Source: a virus
Length of the DNA: 49,956 bases
Strand: one strand, 5' to 3'
Virus record (IMG/VR): IMGVR_UViG_3300034352_000091
Location: 1-49,956 of that record
Positions 15,955-26,739 of the stretch are shown here, one piece after another (positions within the stretch are counted from its first letter, which is position 1; each line of letters starts with the position of its first letter). The notes under the pieces were generated by a model. It had not been told where the DNA came from. It worked only from the letters and a program-made list of their open reading frames with translations, and ran no database searches. The translations under genes and the position numbers were made by a program.

Positions 15955-18900
15955 ATGTCACTAAATCATAAAAGGTTTAATGTATCTTCTCAGATATCTT
16001 CTTTATTACCTGATCATATTCAATACGATAATAAAGAGATTAATGTATTTGTTGAGAAGTTTATAGAATTTTTAGAAAGGGAGAATCAGTCTCTTTATTA
16101 TCTGAATACTGTATCAAACCATAGAGATATTGACGCTACTGATGACCATTTTATAGATAGACTTCAAAAAGAATTGGCCGTACCTATTCCACGGAAATAC
16201 ACTGCTAATCCTAGACTTCTATACAAACATTTAAATGATATCTATATATCCCGAGGTACTAAAGATTCTATTAAGAATTTTTTCCACATTCTTTTTAATG
16301 ATAATGTAGAAATTTATTACCCCTCTGACGACATACTTAATGTTTCTGATGGTAATTGGTTCTTAAAGCGTAACCAGGAATATGATAGTACTCGAGTTTT
16401 CCAACATCTTAAAGCATCTAATGAAAACGAAAGATCAAAAACTTTAAATCTTTCTGATAGTCTTCCTGATGCTATAACTGTATGGCATCAGTCTTCTTAT
16501 ATAACTCTAGTTACACCAGCTAATGTAGCTTTATCAGGTACTTTAATTGAAGGATCACTTAGAGTACCGTCTCTTAATGATATTGAGAATATTCAGGCTC
16601 TTCAGGGTGAAACTGTAGATCAATTAGCCACTAGGACTCAAAAATATAAAGATGCTAGAGAAAACCTATTAACCACTTTTGTTAAAACTTATATTAGCCC
16701 CGGTGCTAAAGATGTTAATTATGGTCAGATTGGTATTGTCTTAAATTCTAATTTTAAAAGAGATGTAGTATCTAATGTTGGGTCATCAGAAAAAGTCTCT
16801 AGAATAGTTAAATTTTCTGAATCTTCTGTAGTCACTTATACAGAAGATAATCTTATAGTTCTTCCCAAATCTACATTCTATAAATTAAATAGGTCTGACT
16901 ATTCTGTACAGTCAAGAACAGTTTCTCGTACGTCCTCTGAAATACAACCTTTTATTAGCTTTAAAGATGATGTACTAAGAACAACTGATTCTATTCATTG
17001 TATACCTAATGGTAATTCTCTATCAAATTCCGGCTATTTAAATAATAAGAAGTTTATTCAAGATTCTTATTACTGGCAAAAGTTCTCTTATGTTCTTCGT
17101 ACAGGTGTTGATTTTGAGACATGGGCATCTTCGTACAATAGGTTAATACATCCTGCTGGATTTAAACATTTTGGTGAAGTTTTAATAGCTATATTTTTTA
17201 CAGGTGAAGGTCCTTTTAATAATGTATTTCAATGGCTTTACGGACCTAAAGATGTAAGATCCCTAGAACTTAAAGATTTTACTAACTACTCGGAGGAAAA
17301 CCGACTAGACTTTGTTAGTACTGATTTTATACATCGTGATGGTCGCCCCCTTATTGGACATCCACTCTATTCCTTTTTAGCTAAGAATCCTGAAGGACTT
17401 GAGTTTAAGTACCACTTAATAGATGGATTACAAAGAGAATTCCCACTTATAAGAATTAATGTACCTTCTGTAGATGTCTTTCATGATCCTAATTTATCTA
17501 ATTTTACTTTACTGGATTTAAAGTTTAAAAAAATTACTACTTCGTCATCCAGATTAATTACTCAGTCTGAATATAGAGAGCTAGATCTACTTAATTTTAT
17601 ATTCCTATATGAGAAGAATTTAGGTAATGTAACTCACTCACATAAAACTCTTATAAGAGATACAGATAATTATAGAACATGGGTTGATGAGACAATTGTT
17701 CCTGGATCCTTAAGAATACCTACTGATGAGGATATTAATAATTCTAATTCTGGTGTTACACAGGAAATGATTGATTTAGGAATTCAAGGAATTGAATTTG
17801 ATATTCCTACATATAGAAAAAATGGTCTTTATGATAATAATTTAACAAAATTTGAAAAGATTATAGGTGAGGGTAAGTCACTTTTAACTAAAATAATATC
17901 TGCTGAATTTGAGATTCAGCAGATATCTGAAATAATAGAATCCTTAAAATTACACACACCAACCAATTTACAATCAATAAAGGATGAGCTAGTACTAACA
18001 CGAGACAACTTACCTTCCTATTTTAATAATATTAAAAACCCAGCTGGGTATACAGATGCCCTTAGTAATATTACTTCGAAGATAGACTTTCTTAAGGCTC
18101 TTATTGTTGATGAAGAAGCGACCAATGATTTTCAAACTAAATTAGAGACTGATTTAGATAATAATAATAAAAATCTTGAAACATACATATCTGATTTTGA
18201 AATAGAGAATGTTGCTTTTCAGTCTTTATGGCGTTTTAATCATGTAGGATCAAATTCATTTGTTAAAGGTGTATTCGGTTCTACACAGACCCTAACACGC
18301 AGAGAACCTTCATTTGTGGCGTTTAGTAATGCTTTTACAAGGATGTTAACTATAATATCACTCTTTAAAGTATCCAAACTGGATATACCAGACACAGGTA
18401 GTATAGCCTACTTGTCTAATTCTGATCCGGAGGATCTAACATGGGATCAAGCGCAATTATTGACTTCGTTAAGGGACCTTAATTTGACAGGAGAATATAA
18501 CAACTTATCTAAGTTGTCGGAATGGTTTTTGGACGAGAAAGTAGTAGAATATAATGGCCCCAACGGAGTAAGTAGACCAATTTACAGATACGAAGCATAT
18601 CTTGGGGTTTCACTCAATCAAGATCTGTATCTGGATTTACTGCGCATTCTTGCAGGTATTGAACCTATACCTACAACTCCAACTGGATTTTTCACAAGTA
18701 TATTCACTACACCCATTGATCCTAATGGACCAAAATCATTTTCAGAACTTATTTCTGAAGCATATAACGACGAGAGATGGAAAAGTCTTAAAACTTTACA
18801 TAATCTAGAAAGGATTAAGACTCTAACAAATACTCTAAATAGTGATAATCGATCAGAGTATGAACTTCTTTACAATGAAGTAGGGGGGCTTAACCAACAG

Positions 18901-20157
18901 GAACTTGCTGTTAGGGGTATGCTTGGTAGATATGATGTAATTAATATCACCCCATCGGCCCGTTTAAGAACATATCATTCTTCACTCCTTGTTGATCTTA
19001 AACCACAGTCACATACGCCCGATACTGTATTTGGTATGGGTGAATATTTTGAAAGACGTAAATTTCAGTATAAATCAGGAATGTATGTATGGAAAGATAT
19101 TGTAATTGAGTCTATAACATCTAAAAAGTTTGGTGCTAATATAGACTCTGAGGTGATACAATCACCTAGACATGATAGTTTTCATACTAATACCTATACA
19201 TTTACATCTTTATACGATCCTGGTACTGGCTCACAACAAGACCCAATTGATAGTCATGGATATTCAATAATGGCTTACCGAACTCTTTCAGGTTCAGACA
19301 CTGCAGTGGCATTAACTTTTAGTTATAATGGTGGACCGGCAACGGAGCGGATGGCTAGCTCTGATGGAATGTTCCTAGCTGGAACATGGCCACCGTATAA
19401 CAACCTTAGTCACTCAACTGCATTCAATGATTTTTCTGGTACTGAAAATGCGGTTGAATATAAAGACTATGTTTTTCAGTTTAGCTTACCAGATGAAGTT
19501 CATCATAAGATTATTACACAACAAGCTGATGCATATGGAGATGTATTATCTGTAGGTCATCTTAATTGGAGTGCCGGAAATGGACCTTCAACTGCAGATG
19601 GTAGAGCTCAAGAAGTTAAAGTATATTTTGATCGTATTTATGCGGACAGTACTATTCCTACAGTAACTACTGAATTAACAGAGGTTCCTATTAACTGGGC
19701 AGGAACCTTTGATAATCAGCATACTGATCCTAGTTCGCTAGAGAATAGACGATGGGATTGGTATTACAACCCTAACGATAACTGTATATATCTCGCTTAT
19801 GAAACAGCATACTTACTCGAGAATCGGGCTGTGGTATTGGCGGATTATGATGAAGACATTGAGTATACAACTAATAGACATAATGTGGGCCTATACTACC
19901 ATGGTCTGGCCGGTTCCGAATATCAACAGAATGTTGATATGTTAGGAACCTACAGAAACTTTGACGGATGGTTGTATGGTAAAAATAACGTTTACAAAGC
20001 AGCTGCTGATCATTTGGATACTACAGGCAATTCTTTTAATATTCGAATTACTTTAAATTCTAATCTACATTATGATGCTGACGGGAACCTTGCTACCGAA
20101 CTTATAGGTATCGATATTGAATTAGGTGCTGATATGACATCATGGGATACCGTATGA
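15955..20157 (+). CDS. 7: Baseplate wedge initiator (gp7-like), enlarged
   Basis: A 1400-residue protein in the gp7 position directly after gp6. The first ~150 residues carry the phage pattern of this family, with LPDHIQYDNKEINVFVEKFI, a segment LYKHLNDIYISRGTKDSIKN and FFHILFNDNVEIYYPSDDIL. T4 gp7 has 1032 residues and starts wedge assembly with gp10 and gp8. The middle part alternates compact domains with helical stretches (about 655-760, probably coiled coil). The last ~370 residues (from about 1030) are Gly/Asn/Trp/Tyr-rich, look like an added beta-sandwich domain and would account for most of the extra length; they could bind a glycan or another fibre. A strong hairpin-forming inverted repeat lies inside the gene at 17896-17926. 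Confidence 0.78.
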   Translation: MSLNHKRFNVSSQISSLLPDHIQYDNKEINVFVEKFIEFLERENQSLYYLNTVSNHRDIDATDDHFIDRLQKELAVPIPRKYTANPRLLYKHLNDIYISRGTKDSIKNFFHILFNDNVEIYYPSDDILNVSDGNWFLKRNQEYDSTRVFQHLKASNENERSKTLNLSDSLPDAITVWHQSSYITLVTPANVALSGTLIEGSLRVPSLNDIENIQALQGETVDQLATRTQKYKDARENLLTTFVKTYISPGAKDVNYGQIGIVLNSNFKRDVVSNVGSSEKVSRIVKFSESSVVTYTEDNLIVLPKSTFYKLNRSDYSVQSRTVSRTSSEIQPFISFKDDVLRTTDSIHCIPNGNSLSNSGYLNNKKFIQDSYYWQKFSYVLRTGVDFETWASSYNRLIHPAGFKHFGEVLIAIFFTGEGPFNNVFQWLYGPKDVRSLELKDFTNYSEENRLDFVSTDFIHRDGRPLIGHPLYSFLAKNPEGLEFKYHLIDGLQREFPLIRINVPSVDVFHDPNLSNFTLLDLKFKKITTSSSRLITQSEYRELDLLNFIFLYEKNLGNVTHSHKTLIRDTDNYRTWVDETIVPGSLRIPTDEDINNSNSGVTQEMIDLGIQGIEFDIPTYRKNGLYDNNLTKFEKIIGEGKSLLTKIISAEFEIQQISEIIESLKLHTPTNLQSIKDELVLTRDNLPSYFNNIKNPAGYTDALSNITSKIDFLKALIVDEEATNDFQTKLETDLDNNNKNLETYISDFEIENVAFQSLWRFNHVGSNSFVKGVFGSTQTLTRREPSFVAFSNAFTRMLTIISLFKVSKLDIPDTGSIAYLSNSDPEDLTWDQAQLLTSLRDLNLTGEYNNLSKLSEWFLDEKVVEYNGPNGVSRPIYRYEAYLGVSLNQDLYLDLLRILAGIEPIPTTPTGFFTSIFTTPIDPNGPKSFSELISEAYNDERWKSLKTLHNLERIKTLTNTLNSDNRSEYELLYNEVGGLNQQELAVRGMLGRYDVINITPSARLRTYHSSLLVDLKPQSHTPDTVFGMGEYFERRKFQYKSGMYVWKDIVIESITSKKFGANIDSEVIQSPRHDSFHTNTYTFTSLYDPGTGSQQDPIDSHGYSIMAYRTLSGSDTAVALTFSYNGGPATERMASSDGMFLAGTWPPYNNLSHSTAFNDFSGTENAVEYKDYVFQFSLPDEVHHKIITQQADAYGDVLSVGHLNWSAGNGPSTADGRAQEVKVYFDRIYADSTIPTVTTELTEVPINWAGTFDNQHTDPSSLENRRWDWYYNPNDNCIYLAYETAYLLENRAVVLADYDEDIEYTTNRHNVGLYYHGLAGSEYQQNVDMLGTYRNFDGWLYGKNNVYKAAADHLDTTGNSFNIRITLNSNLHYDADGNLATELIGIDIELGADMTSWDTV
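17896..17926. repeat. Perfect inverted repeat within gp7
   Basis: ATATCTGCTGAAT (17896-17908) is followed after five bases (TTGAG) by its exact reverse complement (17914-17926). It lies within the predicted coiled-coil coding segment. There is no T run, so it is not an obvious terminator. Confidence 0.8.
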
Positions 20158-20167
20158 TAATAAACTA

Positions 20168-20175
20168 TATAAATA
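20168..20175 (+). promoter_or_regulatory. T4-type late promoter for gp8
   Basis: TATAAATA in the 72-base gap between gp7 and gp8. Transcription would start near 20181, giving a leader of about 50 bases that contains an AAAGG ribosome-binding sequence at 20216-20220. Confidence 0.75.
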
Positions 20176-20229
20176 TATTAAATACAACAACAACAAGTTA
20201 ATTATAAATTTTTTAAAAGGTCAAAACAA

Positions 20230-21978
20230 ATGCCGGCAATTATAACAAGTCAATTTAGATTAGATGTAGCGAAGAAAGTATTAAGAGATATTCGCACAAA
20301 TAATTATTACCTAACCCTAGGTCGGTCTAATCCATGGCCTTTAAATGCGGAAAGTTCCGAACAACCCGAACCTCCATATGATAATCATCAGTACTCTATT
20401 ACAGATTTATACCAGAATACTCATACTATGGTTAGTATATCGGAACCTGTAGGAGGTACATCATCATGTGGGGCAATGTTAATGGCTCCTCTAGTTCAGT
20501 GGCAGTCAGGTATGATGTATAGAGCTTATGACCCCTATGATATAAATTTTGAAGCTCAAAGTCTTGGTAGTTACTATGTAGTGACTGAAACAAATCAAGT
20601 ATATATTTGCTTAAAAGCTCCTACTAGCAACACAAGTTCCACTTATAATCCTGAATCTTCTATAGGTGGTGCTGTTGGTGCCCATAAAATAGAGGATGGT
20701 TACATTTGGCAGTATTTATACACTATATCTACTGATATGTTTGAGAAATTTATGACTGCAGAATTCTTTCCTGTTCCTTATACAGCAGGGTTTTTTTCTA
20801 ATAGTCAAGAAGGAGGTATTGGTGCTACACACTTACAGTGGTCTGATACCACACCAGTAACTGGTAGTAGCCCGGTCAATCTTTTTACTTATGCTAATGC
20901 AACATCGCAGCGATTATTAGGGGAAGAAGATGCTAGAGTGGCGTGGAACAAAACTGATGATGCATGGAATCAGCTTGTAGTTGCCACAACAGCAAAGACT
21001 TATCCAAATGCACTATTTAATATTAAAATCAATGGTCTAGGATTACAATTTAATTCTGTTGTTTTACCCGATGCCAATGATTCAGCCCCAATGATTATAA
21101 TTAAGGACCTTGCAGAAAGTCACTCTACTGCTCAAAATTTAATTAATCCTGAAAATGATTTATTAATAACTTCTGACTTTATTACAGTCAACAACGGTAA
21201 AATAACAGACATTGAAATACCATCAACTATGGTGTCTGGTACAGGCATATTTAAACTAAACAACACCAATTTTAAAGAACCAGCAGTTTTTATGAAAACC
21301 ACTAATGCTGGCGCGGATACAGCTGTGTATGAGCAACAATTTGATGCTATTGCTATTAAAGGACCAGTTGGTGGTTTTGGAGCTGACCCTCGTAATGAGT
21401 TAAGAGCTCATTATGTAGGAATATATAGAAGTCTTCAGGGTATTGATACTTCTGATAACTTACCAGATCAGGGTTCTTTTAGACAATTGGGTATCATAAA
21501 AGATGTTACATTAAATCCTGATACGACTAGTAATCATGCAGACACTTTGCGCATTTCTAAACAAATGATATTTGAGCCTAGCATCCCAGCCTCAATAGTT
21601 GCAGGTATGCAGATAGAACAAACAATAACTAATAACTCTACTAATATTGTAGTTAATCAGGCGATAGGTTATGTAGATGAAGTTATATCAAACGTAAATA
21701 CACATTATATTTCTTATCATCAAACTGACGATTTAGGATTGCAGCCATTTAGATCCATAAGCGAATCATCTGAGACAGATAGTTGGAGTACCAGATCTGT
21801 TCTCCAAGAAGGTGGTTATGGGGAAAAAACGACAGTAGCATCAGTACCCACTTTAACAATGGTAAATGCTCCGGATGTAATAACAGATTCTGGTGATGTT
21901 ATTTTTCTAGAAAATAGACATAAAGTTACTCGTACTAATGAACAGACAGAAAGAATTAAAATAGTAATAGAACTATAA
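20230..21978 (+). CDS. 8: Baseplate wedge subunit (gp8-like)
   Basis: A 582-residue homologue of T4 gp8 (334 residues). The start (MPAIITSQFRLDVAKKVL), the YYLTLGRSNPW motif, the Y-D-N-x-x-Y-S-I-T-D-L-Y segment and the DGYIWQYLYTI motif near residues 155-165 match the family, in which the gp8 dimer bridges gp7 and gp10 in each wedge. The protein is about 250 residues longer than in T4, the extra sequence lying mainly in the middle and C-terminal parts. It has its own late promoter and ribosome-binding sequence and is followed 18 bases later by the giant DUF4815-type gene. Confidence 0.87.
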   Translation: MPAIITSQFRLDVAKKVLRDIRTNNYYLTLGRSNPWPLNAESSEQPEPPYDNHQYSITDLYQNTHTMVSISEPVGGTSSCGAMLMAPLVQWQSGMMYRAYDPYDINFEAQSLGSYYVVTETNQVYICLKAPTSNTSSTYNPESSIGGAVGAHKIEDGYIWQYLYTISTDMFEKFMTAEFFPVPYTAGFFSNSQEGGIGATHLQWSDTTPVTGSSPVNLFTYANATSQRLLGEEDARVAWNKTDDAWNQLVVATTAKTYPNALFNIKINGLGLQFNSVVLPDANDSAPMIIIKDLAESHSTAQNLINPENDLLITSDFITVNNGKITDIEIPSTMVSGTGIFKLNNTNFKEPAVFMKTTNAGADTAVYEQQFDAIAIKGPVGGFGADPRNELRAHYVGIYRSLQGIDTSDNLPDQGSFRQLGIIKDVTLNPDTTSNHADTLRISKQMIFEPSIPASIVAGMQIEQTITNNSTNIVVNQAIGYVDEVISNVNTHYISYHQTDDLGLQPFRSISESSETDSWSTRSVLQEGGYGEKTTVASVPTLTMVNAPDVITDSGDVIFLENRHKVTRTNEQTERIKIVIEL

Positions 21979-21996
21979 AAAATTAAGGATTAAAGA

Positions 21997-24900
21997 ATGT
22001 CAATCAATTTTAATGTACCACCCTATTTCGATGATTTTGAATCAGTTTCTGAATTTGACGGATCCGACGGTTTATCTCCAAAAGATAAATATCATAAATT
22101 ACTATTCAGACCATCATATGCAGTTCAGGCACGGGAATTAACACAACTCCAATCTGTTCTTCAAAATCAAATCACTAATCTTGGACATCATTTATTTGTA
22201 GAAGGGTCCTTAGTAATACCCGGTGATGTATCATTCTCTAATGATATAGACTATATTAAAGTTGAGATGGGGTCTATTCCGGACGTTAATGCAGATATAA
22301 ATTATATAATGTCAAATCTGGATGACTCAGATTCTACTGGCCTTAAAGGAAAGTACTTAGTCCGTGCTACGGACCTTAACTTGTCCGGAAATATAACTCT
22401 CACGGAACCTACATTATCAGCTAAAATTTTAAAAGTAGTACCTGCTACAGGTACTGATCCGGCTGTACTATACATTCAATATTATGCAGCCTCTGCAGAG
22501 ACAACTGTAGATACTGGAGTTAATGTTAATGTTAATAAATTTAGACCGTCTGATGAACTTAAAGTTATTGATAAAATGCCTTCAGTTTATGGTAGTGGTA
22601 GTGGTAACCCAGCTCCAACTGCTTTAACACTTCAATTTCATCAGGCTGTACTAAAGATTCCTTCTGAATTAAAACAATCTGCTATTGGTAAAGCGTCCCT
22701 AGCATTTGTTGAAGAAGGTGTTTATTTTATAAAAGGTAACTTTGTACAGGTTCAAAATTCAACACTTATAGTTGCTCCTTTCTCAACTTCGGCATCTGCA
22801 GATATTGGATTTAGAATTAAAGAATCTATTATATCTTCTGCAGAAGATCCTGCATTAAGTGATAATGCTACAGGATCACCTAACTTTGCGGCACCTGGGG
22901 CACACCGATATGAAATAAAAACAGAACTTATTGCTCTTGATATTAATACAGATATTGAAGGAACTGATGACGATTTTCTTTTGCTTTGTAGGGTAGATGA
23001 ATCCGCTGTTAAATGGAAAGTTAAGAGAACTGATTATAATATTATAGAAGATGAATTTGCTCGAAGAACGTTTGACGAGTCGGGTAACTATACAGTAAGA
23101 CCCTTTCATATTGATATAACAGAAGATAAAGACAATGTAGATTTATTTCAAGCCCAGCTAGAGCCATCAAAGGCATATGTACAAGGATATGAAATTGAAA
23201 CATTATCCTCTATAAATGTTCCTATTGAAAAGGCGAGAAGAGCTGAAGATACAGATGCAAAAGAGTCCGTTACAGTATCTATAGGTGTAGGTAATTATAT
23301 ACTTGTATCACCTGATAATGTTTCTAATTCTCTTTCTTCTGGTATAATACCACCTATAGATACTTTTAGTAGGGTCGACTTAAAGAACTCTGATAACTCA
23401 ACTATAGGGTATACTAGAATTAGATCTGTAACTCGTATTTCACCTGGATATGTTCAAGACGGGTCGGGTATTATTACCCGTGATACATCTTCGGATATTT
23501 ATAAATTATATCTATTTGATGTATTTCTTAATGAATTTCAAAATTTTTCTTCTGTAGCTTCATTGTTATACTCATCGAATAATCACACATTTGATGTAAA
23601 ATTGGTATCAACTCCTGCCGTTATAAAGGAAACTGATAAAAATTCACTTGTATATAAACTACCTTATGATCGTGTTAAAACATGCTCTATAGCTAAATTA
23701 AATGCGACTGAAGAAGCAGATTATAATTACAGATTCAGAACTATTAAAATGTTTTCTCCTACTCATGGAAATGGTAACTTTATTAATGCTACTGTTAATA
23801 ATACGGAAACTGAATCTTTTGGTGCATTTAACCAATCAGATTGGATTCTTGAAAAGTTCACTTCTTCTGGAAGCACTACAATTATACCACTTACGTCAGC
23901 TATGGTAGGAGCAGCTGTTAGTGGGGATATGACATCAATTGCAATTAATTTAACATCATGGTCTGGTGATGTTGGAGGTGGGAGATATAGATTATGCGCA
24001 CCTGTAGACTCCACAGCTATACATAGAACTAAGGAAGTACATGATATAGAGTCAGAAAGATGGGAATATGACCAGTACGTTACTGCTGACAGTACTGCAT
24101 ATAATTCTGCACACCATTATAATGTTATTACACTAGCTAATATCGACGTATTTAAAATTAATTTTGTTAAAGAATATATAGGTACTTCTGACACCGCCGG
24201 CGTGGGCAGCGCAATTTATATACGAAACAATCCGGATCAATTTAAAGATATCACAGAGCATTATATACTAGATACTGGGATGACTGATAATTATTATGAC
24301 AATTCTAAACTTCGTTTAAGGACTGATTCAAATTATATACCTTCAAATGATATATTCTGTTCTTATAAATATTTTCACCACTACCCTGGTGATTTCTTTT
24401 CTATAGATTCATACCCTCCAGAAATGTATGATAATATTCCTGTATTTAATTCGGTTAATCAGGGTAAATTAATAGAATTAAGATCCTCTATAGATTTTAG
24501 ACAAAATAAAAGTATTGATGGTAAAACAGGTACATGTCCTCACCCTAATTCTAAATTCCAAACTGATCTTGAGTATTATCTTCCAAGAAAGGATATTATA
24601 ATAGTTGATGCTAAAGGTGATTTTAAATGTATTAAAGGTGTTTCTTCCTTAACACCTACATTACCTGCAACTCCATCTAACTCAATGGTTCTATATAATT
24701 TACATCTTCAGGCATATACCTTTACTCCGTCTGAAATTCAATATGAAATGATTGACAATAAACGCTATACAATGCGTGATATTGGTAAAATACAAAAAAG
24801 AGTAGATAATTTAGAATATTATACTTCATTATCTCTTTTAGAATCGGAAGCTTCTAATAAAATAGTAGTAGATTCTGAGGGGTTTTTAAGATCTAAAGCA

Positions 24901-26739
24901 GGATTTGTTGTTGATTCATTTAAAAACCATTCAATAGGTAACACATTATCACCTGAATATAGATGTGCAATTGACCGTAAAAGACGTACAATAAGACCTA
25001 TCTTTCATGAGAATTCTATAGGATTACAGTACGTCCCATCAACTTCTGAAATCAACCCTGCTGTATCAAGTCATGTTCAGAAAACAGGGGATCTTATTAC
25101 ACTTCCATGGTCTCCTGTAGAATTGTTCTCACAAGGGAAAGCCTCATCGACTATTAACATAAACCCTTACGATGTATTTACATGGACAGGTTCTGTTAAA
25201 CTTTCACCATCTCAAGATGACTGGAAAGATACAACTCATGTACCCGAATTAATAGTTAATCAGACAGGTATATATGACGCCATGATGTCCATTGTAGATG
25301 CGACAGATGCTCTCGGTACTGACTGGGATGAATGGTCAACAACTTTCTTTGGTTCTGAATCGACTTCATGGGTATCCGGATCAGGACGTAATTGGCGAAC
25401 AACTACTACTGAAACAAACACTACTGAAGATCAAGCAAGAGATGGTATTTTAACTGTTAATAACCCTTTTGTTAATTATACAGAGCTAGGTGAGCGAGTA
25501 ATAGAAATAGGGTTTGCTCCGTTTATAAGGGGTAGAAGAGTATCATTCTCTGCAGAGAGGCTTAAACCCAATACTATAATGTATCCTTTTATTGATAGTA
25601 GTAATATATCAGAATATACAGTTAAGGATAATATATTTGTTGATTACTCAGCTTCAGATGATGAGATTTTTAATCAGATGGTTGAAAATTATGGTACACA
25701 TCCATTTGATACTGAACGACTGTCTCCAATGTTTTATTCAGATAAGTGGAACCCAGCTACTGGAAAAGGCACACACCCATATAGATTTGATGTGGACTCT
25801 CATGAAACTACTGCATGGAAATTGTACGGAGGAGTTGCCCCGACATATGATAATATGGCAAATATGTATCCTAATACAGAATTAAAAACAGATGCTGCCG
25901 GTAGATTAACAGGGTCTTTTTGGTTTCCTAATGATGCTTATTTAAGATTTAAAACCGGTACTCGTACTTTCAGATTATCGGATTCACCTATTTCTGTAAA
26001 TAGAGATGAAGAAACTACTTTTGCACAAACACAATATCACGCAAAAGGATTACTAGAAACAAAAGAAAATTTGACAATAGCTACTAAACTTCCTATGTTA
26101 TCACAGACACAGGTATTTGATGAAAGAACAATATATAATACTTCTAGAACAAACTCTACTAGATGGTGGGATCCTTTAGCTCAATCATTCCTAATAGATA
26201 TTGATAAGCAACCACAAGGGGCTTTTATTACATCTATAGACTTATATTTTGCTAAAATATCAGAAACTATACCAGTAGTTCTTCAGATTAGAGAAGTTAT
26301 AGTAGGTCTTCCATCTGCTGTTATTGTCCCACACTCAACCGTAACATTATATCCTTCTGATATTAATGTAGATTCTGATAAAGGTCTGGCTGCTACTAAA
26401 TTTGAATTTGAATCACCTGTCTATCTAGGGTCTGGTAAATCATACGCATTTGTTATTTTTGCTGATACTATTGATTATGAGGTCTGGATGGCACGTACAC
26501 AGGAAATAGATGTAGTTACTGATGCTGCTATTTCTAAAAATGTATTTGCGGGTGTATTATTTAAATCACAGAACGGTTCGACATGGTCTCCTGACCATAA
26601 CGCAGATCTTAAATTTGCTATACATCGTGCAAAATATGACATTTCACGGCCAGGAAACCTAATTTTAGCTAATAAAGAATTACCATTAAAAAGATTAAGA
26701 AATCATCCGTTCACAACTACTGAAACTAATGAGTTATAA
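21997..26739 (+). CDS. DUF4815-type giant virion protein, part before the in-frame stop
   Basis: A 1580-residue reading frame opening with the DUF4815 pattern: VPPYFDDFESVSEFDG, then YHKLLFRPSYAVQARELTQL, LQNQITNLGHHLFVEGSLV and IPG. Proteins of this type are large baseplate or proximal fibre proteins in marine T4-like phages and take the gp9/gp10 position. The region around residues 1390-1560 (WDPLAQSFLIDI, TSIDLYFAKI, GSGKSYAFVIF, DYEVWMART) is also typical. AAGGA precedes the ATG. The frame ends at TAA 26737-26739, but the same frame continues openly for another 2723 codons with the rest of the family's conserved sequence, so I regard this as the first third of one interrupted gene. Confidence 0.85.
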   Translation: MSINFNVPPYFDDFESVSEFDGSDGLSPKDKYHKLLFRPSYAVQARELTQLQSVLQNQITNLGHHLFVEGSLVIPGDVSFSNDIDYIKVEMGSIPDVNADINYIMSNLDDSDSTGLKGKYLVRATDLNLSGNITLTEPTLSAKILKVVPATGTDPAVLYIQYYAASAETTVDTGVNVNVNKFRPSDELKVIDKMPSVYGSGSGNPAPTALTLQFHQAVLKIPSELKQSAIGKASLAFVEEGVYFIKGNFVQVQNSTLIVAPFSTSASADIGFRIKESIISSAEDPALSDNATGSPNFAAPGAHRYEIKTELIALDINTDIEGTDDDFLLLCRVDESAVKWKVKRTDYNIIEDEFARRTFDESGNYTVRPFHIDITEDKDNVDLFQAQLEPSKAYVQGYEIETLSSINVPIEKARRAEDTDAKESVTVSIGVGNYILVSPDNVSNSLSSGIIPPIDTFSRVDLKNSDNSTIGYTRIRSVTRISPGYVQDGSGIITRDTSSDIYKLYLFDVFLNEFQNFSSVASLLYSSNNHTFDVKLVSTPAVIKETDKNSLVYKLPYDRVKTCSIAKLNATEEADYNYRFRTIKMFSPTHGNGNFINATVNNTETESFGAFNQSDWILEKFTSSGSTTIIPLTSAMVGAAVSGDMTSIAINLTSWSGDVGGGRYRLCAPVDSTAIHRTKEVHDIESERWEYDQYVTADSTAYNSAHHYNVITLANIDVFKINFVKEYIGTSDTAGVGSAIYIRNNPDQFKDITEHYILDTGMTDNYYDNSKLRLRTDSNYIPSNDIFCSYKYFHHYPGDFFSIDSYPPEMYDNIPVFNSVNQGKLIELRSSIDFRQNKSIDGKTGTCPHPNSKFQTDLEYYLPRKDIIIVDAKGDFKCIKGVSSLTPTLPATPSNSMVLYNLHLQAYTFTPSEIQYEMIDNKRYTMRDIGKIQKRVDNLEYYTSLSLLESEASNKIVVDSEGFLRSKAGFVVDSFKNHSIGNTLSPEYRCAIDRKRRTIRPIFHENSIGLQYVPSTSEINPAVSSHVQKTGDLITLPWSPVELFSQGKASSTININPYDVFTWTGSVKLSPSQDDWKDTTHVPELIVNQTGIYDAMMSIVDATDALGTDWDEWSTTFFGSESTSWVSGSGRNWRTTTTETNTTEDQARDGILTVNNPFVNYTELGERVIEIGFAPFIRGRRVSFSAERLKPNTIMYPFIDSSNISEYTVKDNIFVDYSASDDEIFNQMVENYGTHPFDTERLSPMFYSDKWNPATGKGTHPYRFDVDSHETTAWKLYGGVAPTYDNMANMYPNTELKTDAAGRLTGSFWFPNDAYLRFKTGTRTFRLSDSPISVNRDEETTFAQTQYHAKGLLETKENLTIATKLPMLSQTQVFDERTIYNTSRTNSTRWWDPLAQSFLIDIDKQPQGAFITSIDLYFAKISETIPVVLQIREVIVGLPSAVIVPHSTVTLYPSDINVDSDKGLAATKFEFESPVYLGSGKSYAFVIFADTIDYEVWMARTQEIDVVTDAAISKNVFAGVLFKSQNGSTWSPDHNADLKFAIHRAKYDISRPGNLILANKELPLKRLRNHPFTTTETNEL
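26737..26739 (+). other. Single in-frame TAA splitting the giant DUF4815 gene
   Basis: The codons read AAT GAG TTA TAA GTA TAT CAT AAA. Reading on in the same frame gives VYHKNHGFVES, which continues the family's alignment without a gap. One base change (AAA, CAA or GAA to TAA) would explain it. TAA serves as an ordinary stop elsewhere here, so general recoding is excluded. Confidence 0.85.

Noticed and set aside
24191-24212. A short GC-rich patch in the DUF4815 gene
   Set aside because: Too short to show transfer; the reading frame runs through without disturbance.
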